DNA from: Streptomyces sp. NBC_01216 | GTDB lineage: Bacteria; Actinomycetota; Actinomycetes; Streptomycetales; Streptomycetaceae | Assembly: GCF_035994945.1 (NCBI RefSeq) | Contig: NZ_CP108677.1 | Coordinates: 4,030,001 to 4,094,000, forward strand | Reading direction: 5' to 3' | Length of the DNA stretch: 64,000 nt | Shown: positions 61,020 through 64,000 of the stretch, piece by piece | Layout: every line of letters begins with the position of its first letter | How positions within the stretch are numbered: the first letter of the stretch is position 1 | The notes under the pieces: model-generated | Databases searched by the model: none | Told to the model about the DNA's origin: nothing | What the model saw: the letters and a program-made list of their open reading frames with translations, nothing else | Made by a program: the position numbers and the translations under genes

Positions 61020-62906
61020 GTGTCCGTCGCCACCGCCTCAGAGATCCCACCGGTCGAGCCGCGCAAGACACGGGTGGACGGGAGGGTGCGGGAGGTCTCC
61101 GTACCGCCGCTCGTCCCCCGGGTACAGCGCGGCTCGCTCGCCGACATCCCTTACCACAACGCCCGGCAGGACCCTGGGGCCGCCGTCTTCGGGCGCAGGG
61201 GCCGGGACGGTGGCTGGGCCGATGTCACCGCCGCCGCCTTCGCCGCCGAGGTCCACTCCGTCGCCAAGGGGCTGATCGCGCAGGGGCTCCGCCCCGGCGA
61301 CCGGATCGCCCTGATGGCCCGCACCACCTACGAGTGGACCCTGCTCGACTTCGCCTCCTGGGCGGCCGGCCTCATCACCGTGCCCGTCTACCCCACCTCC
61401 TCCGCCTTCCAGACCCGCTGGATACTCCAGGACTCCGGCGCCGCCGCCTGCGTCGTCGAGGACATGGACCAGGCCCGGATGGTCTCCACCGAACGGCGTC
61501 AACTGCCCGGCCTCGCCCACCTCTGGGCCTTGGACACCGGCGCCGTCGACCAGCTCCGCCGGGCCGGGGCGCACGTCCCCGACCTGGTGGTGACCGCACG
61601 CCGCGGACTGCTCACCCCCGAGACCCTCGCCACCCTCATCTACACCTCGGGCACCACCGGCCGTCCCAAGGGCTGCGCCCTGACCCACGGCAACTTCTTC
61701 GCCGAGGTCGACAACGCCGTCGAACTCCTGCACCCGGTCTTCAAGACGATCAGCAAGGAACCGGCGTCCACGCTGCTGTTCCTGCCGCTGTCCCACGTCT
61801 TCGGGCGGATGGTGGCGATCGGCTGCGTCCGCGCCCGGGTCCGACTGGGGCACGCCCCCTCCATCGACGGCGACGACCTGCTCACCGACCTCGCGGCCTT
61901 CCGGCCCACCTTCCTCGTCGCCATCCCCTACGTCCTGGAGAAGGTCTACAACACCGCGCGGGCCACCGCCGAACGGACCGGTCGGGCTTCCTCCTTCGAC
62001 CGCGCGGCCCGCGTCGCCCGCCGCTACGGCCACGCCACCGACCCCTCCCTCACGCTGCGGGCGGCCCGCGCGTTCTACGACCCGCTCGTGTACCGCAGGA
62101 TCAGGGCGGCGCTGGGCGGCCGGGTCCGCTACGCCGTCTGCGGCGGTTCACCGCTGGGGGCACGGCTGTCGGAGTTCTTCGCGGGCGCGGGCGTGGAGGT
62201 CTACGAGGGCTACGGCCTGACGGAGACGACCGCGGCCTCGACCGTGACCCCGCCGCGGCGCCCACGCGGCGGGACGGTCGGCTGGCCGCTTCCCGGCACG
62301 GCCGTGCGGATCGCCGGGGACGGCGAGGTGTGGCTCAAGGGCGGCCACGTCTTCGCCGGCTACTGGGACTCCCAGCGCGGGGTGGCGCTGCCCTACACGG
62401 ACGAGGGCTGGTTCCCCACCGGTGACCTGGGATCGCTGGACGAGGACGGCTACCTGCGGATCACCGGCCGCAAGAAGGACATCCTGATCACCTCGGCCGG
62501 CAAGAACGTCACGCCCGCCCCGCTGGAGGACTGGCTCCGCGCCCACCCCCTGGTCGGCCAGTGCATGGTGCTCGGCGACAACCGGCCCTACATCACCGCC
62601 CTGATCACCCTGGACCACGAGGGGCTGACCCACTGGCGGCGGATGCGGAAGAAGGATCACCTCGCGCTGTGGGAGCTGGCGCGGGACGAGGACCTGCTCG
62701 CGACCGTCCAGCGGGCGGTGGACGACGCCAACCGGCTGGTGTCGCGGGCGGAGTCGATCCGCGCGTTCCGGCTGCTGACCACGGAGTTCTCGGAGAGCAG
62801 CGGCCATCTGACGCCCTCGCTGAAGCTGAAGCGCGCCGCGGTACTCCGTGACTTCGCGCGGGAGGTCGACGCGATGTACGACGGACCCGAGCAGCGGGAG
62901 GGCTGA
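61020..62906 (+). CDS. Long-chain fatty acid-CoA ligase (AMP-forming)
   Basis: A 628-residue ANL-superfamily enzyme activating long-chain fatty acids with ATP and CoA. The AMP-binding P-loop is TLIYTSGTTGRPKGCALTH. Then come EGYGLTETTAASTV, the linker motif DEGWFPTGDLGSLDEDGYLR with ITGRKKDILITSAGKNV, and the catalytic Lys region LKLKRAAVL. The start is GTG at 61020. The preceding TetR gene and inverted repeat suggest repression. Its end is convergent with the PdxH-like gene. Confidence 0.93.
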   Translation: MSVATASEIPPVEPRKTRVDGRVREVSVPPLVPRVQRGSLADIPYHNARQDPGAAVFGRRGRDGGWADVTAAAFAAEVHSVAKGLIAQGLRPGDRIALMARTTYEWTLLDFASWAAGLITVPVYPTSSAFQTRWILQDSGAAACVVEDMDQARMVSTERRQLPGLAHLWALDTGAVDQLRRAGAHVPDLVVTARRGLLTPETLATLIYTSGTTGRPKGCALTHGNFFAEVDNAVELLHPVFKTISKEPASTLLFLPLSHVFGRMVAIGCVRARVRLGHAPSIDGDDLLTDLAAFRPTFLVAIPYVLEKVYNTARATAERTGRASSFDRAARVARRYGHATDPSLTLRAARAFYDPLVYRRIRAALGGRVRYAVCGGSPLGARLSEFFAGAGVEVYEGYGLTETTAASTVTPPRRPRGGTVGWPLPGTAVRIAGDGEVWLKGGHVFAGYWDSQRGVALPYTDEGWFPTGDLGSLDEDGYLRITGRKKDILITSAGKNVTPAPLEDWLRAHPLVGQCMVLGDNRPYITALITLDHEGLTHWRRMRKKDHLALWELARDEDLLATVQRAVDDANRLVSRAESIRAFRLLTTEFSESSGHLTPSLKLKRAAVLRDFAREVDAMYDGPEQREG

Positions 62907-62944
62907 GGACCCGGCCGGCGCGCGTGCGGGTGCGGGGTGAGCAC

Positions 62945-62969
62945 GGGGCGCCGGGTGGCGCGGCGCCCC
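62945..62969. terminator. Bidirectional hairpin between acyl-CoA ligase and PdxH-like genes
   Basis: GGGGCGCCG-ggtggcg-CGGCGCCCC is a perfect 9-bp stem between two convergent genes. Confidence 0.7.
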
Positions 62970-62982
62970 GGGCGCCGGATCA

Positions 62983-63660
62983 TCAGGGCCAGAGCAGCTC
63001 GCGCGTCCAGGAGTCCGCGGCCCGGCCGCGCCGGTAGCGCAGGCGGACGTGCCGCCGGCGTTCGTCGCCCTGGAAGAACTCGACCTCGGCCGGCTCCAGG
63101 ACGTAGCACGTCCAGGTCTCCGCCGGGGCGTCCGGCTCGGCCCGCGCGCGCTCCCAGGCCGCCCCGCTCGCCTCGGCGAGGACGCTCGTCGACGGCAGCA
63201 CCTCGCTCTGCCGCCCCACCAGCGCGGAGGCGAGCGCGCCCGTCGAACGCACGCGCAGATCCTCCCGCGCCTCCTCGGCCGTCCCCACGGCCACCCGGCC
63301 CCGCACCCGCACCTGGCGGCCCTCACGCGGCCAGTAGAAGGCGAGCGCGGCCACCGGCCGGGCCGCGAGCTGGCGGCCCTTGGCGCTGGTCGCGTGCGAG
63401 GCGAAGTGCCAGCCGCGCGCGTCGGCGTCGTGCAGCGTCAGCATCCGTACGTCCGGCCGGCCCGCCTCGTCCACCGTCGCCAGCGACATGACGTGCGGTT
63501 CCACCTCCCCGGCCGCCGCCGCGGCCACGAACCAGTCGTGGAACAGCGGGAGCGGGTCCGGCGGAGTGTCCTCGGGCCGGAACTCCGGGAGCACCGTGTC
63601 CCAGACACGCGAGGACCGCAGGGCCTCATGAAAACGCGAGTCGTTCATGGCGTTCATCAT
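62983..63660 (-). CDS. Pyridoxal 5'-phosphate synthase (pyridoxamine/pyridoxine phosphate oxidase-like)
   Basis: A 225-residue FMN split-barrel enzyme of the PdxH family: PLPLFHDWFVAAAAAGEVEP, PDVRMLTLHDADARGWHFAS, and ARPVAALAFYWPREGRQVRV. The C-terminal dimerisation block ends RRRHVRLRYRRGRAADSWTR. It should oxidise pyridoxamine or pyridoxine phosphate, or a related substrate; divergence from canonical PdxH leaves this open. The start is ATG at 63660, with MNDSRF at 63648 as alternative. Confidence 0.85.
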   Translation of the reverse strand: MMNAMNDSRFHEALRSSRVWDTVLPEFRPEDTPPDPLPLFHDWFVAAAAAGEVEPHVMSLATVDEAGRPDVRMLTLHDADARGWHFASHATSAKGRQLAARPVAALAFYWPREGRQVRVRGRVAVGTAEEAREDLRVRSTGALASALVGRQSEVLPSTSVLAEASGAAWERARAEPDAPAETWTCYVLEPAEVEFFQGDERRRHVRLRYRRGRAADSWTRELLWP

Positions 63661-63693
63661 GGGGCCCCGCGGCCGGGTGCGGTGACGCGGGTG

Positions 63694-64000
63694 TCAGCCG
63701 GTGTAGTAGCCGGTGACGTCGGCGATGAGGTCGACGGTGCCGGTGTGGTTGTAGAAGGTGACCTTGCCGTCCTTGACGGGCACGATCACGAGGTTGGGGA
63801 CGGTCTGGCCGGCGGTGAAGTTGAGGTTCGAGGCGGCCCGCTGGGTGCCGTAGGGGTAGACCGAGACGAAGCCGGCCGCGGTCGGGTCGGTGGCGGTCAC
63901 GTTGAGAACGACGGCGGTGTACGTGTCGCCGACCTCCAGCGACACGGTCTTGCCCGCGCCCACCTTCGCCTTCGGGACACCGGTGCCGTCGCGGGTGTCC
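63694..64000 (-). CDS. C-terminal part of a secreted protein (5' end beyond window)
   Basis: The frame is open to the right edge, reading DTRDGTGVPKAKVGAGKTVS, then LEVGDTYTAVVLNVTATDPT, and ends VKDGKVTFYNHTGTVDLIAD, VTGYYTG. The DTRxGTG opening and beta-rich DVTGYYT ending are the C-terminal domain found on large exported streptomycete proteins (peptidases, FG-GAP proteins). Only about 101 residues are in the window, so the catalytic part is unseen. Confidence 0.8.
   Translation of the reverse strand, partial: DTRDGTGVPKAKVGAGKTVSLEVGDTYTAVVLNVTATDPTAAGFVSVYPYGTQRAASNLNFTAGQTVPNLVIVPVKDGKVTFYNHTGTVDLIADVTGYYTG

Noticed and set aside
1..64000. CRISPR array, tRNA or rRNA genes, replication origin
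   Set aside because: I saw no regularly spaced repeats, no tRNA T-arm/cloverleaf sequences and no rRNA-like segments. This was by eye only; a covariance-model search would settle it.

Overview
The window is chromosomal DNA of a Streptomyces or a very close relative. The evidence is uniformly very high GC, many GTG/TTG starts and 4-base ATGA/GTGA gene overlaps, near-absence of TTA codons, and families typical of the genus (DUF397 next to an XRE/DUF5753 regulator, DUF3558 lipoproteins, DUF2637, DUF7848, a Cys-containing RLHVDLCR leader peptide). I find no tRNA, rRNA or CRISPR array.

Layout. 1-3.8 kb: heme genes hemC (cut by the left edge), hemD fused to a methyltransferase domain, and hemB. 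3.8-13.3 kb: an ABM-family monooxygenase, a DUF1876 protein, argS divergent from a class I lysS, a DUF2637 membrane protein, two DUF3558 lipoproteins and rtcB. 13.3-24 kb: accessory genes, namely an SDR, a YnfA-type membrane protein, an FAD monooxygenase divergent from its probable TetR repressor, a Mut7-C RNase, GNAT, AraC, an orphan binding protein, a decayed transposase tail, two DHFR/RibD_C-like reductases and a MerR regulator.

24.07-31.40 kb: a 7.3-kb integrative element bounded by an 81-bp direct repeat (one mismatch). It lies in the 3' end of a conserved protein gene (31324-31899), whose last codons are duplicated at both ends. A tyrosine recombinase gene lies beside the right end but has lost its 5' end. 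Phased TGTGCCC repeats lie inside both ends. The cargo is a hexapeptide acyltransferase, a family 2 glycosyltransferase, an NAD-sugar epimerase, a DUF7848 protein with a partner, an XRE regulator and an HD-domain nucleotidase-like protein. No replication or transfer genes are seen.

32-40 kb: hemL, a histidine phosphatase, a lipoprotein with a deacetylase-like fold, and the cytochrome c maturation operon tlpA-ccdA-resB-ccsB. 40-48.6 kb: an SRPBCC protein, a two-gene module of a P-loop NTPase and a membrane-anchored receptor-like protein, a 2OG oxygenase/deaminase pair with a mini-GntR, an EamA exporter overlapping a LysR gene, and a PLDc_N protein. 48.6-53.8 kb: menaquinone (futalosine pathway) genes ubiD-like, ubiA-like (mqnP), ubiX-like, an Lrp regulator and mqnE.

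53.8-64 kb: GNAT, DUF4229, a cysteine-type leader peptide ahead of a DAACS symporter, an XRE/DUF397 pair, an HTH protein, a frameshifted AAA ATPase remnant, TetR, long-chain acyl-CoA synthetase, a PdxH-like oxidase, and a secreted protein cut by the right edge. The core theme is electron transport: heme, cytochrome c assembly and menaquinone genes sit within about 50 kb, interrupted by a variable region.
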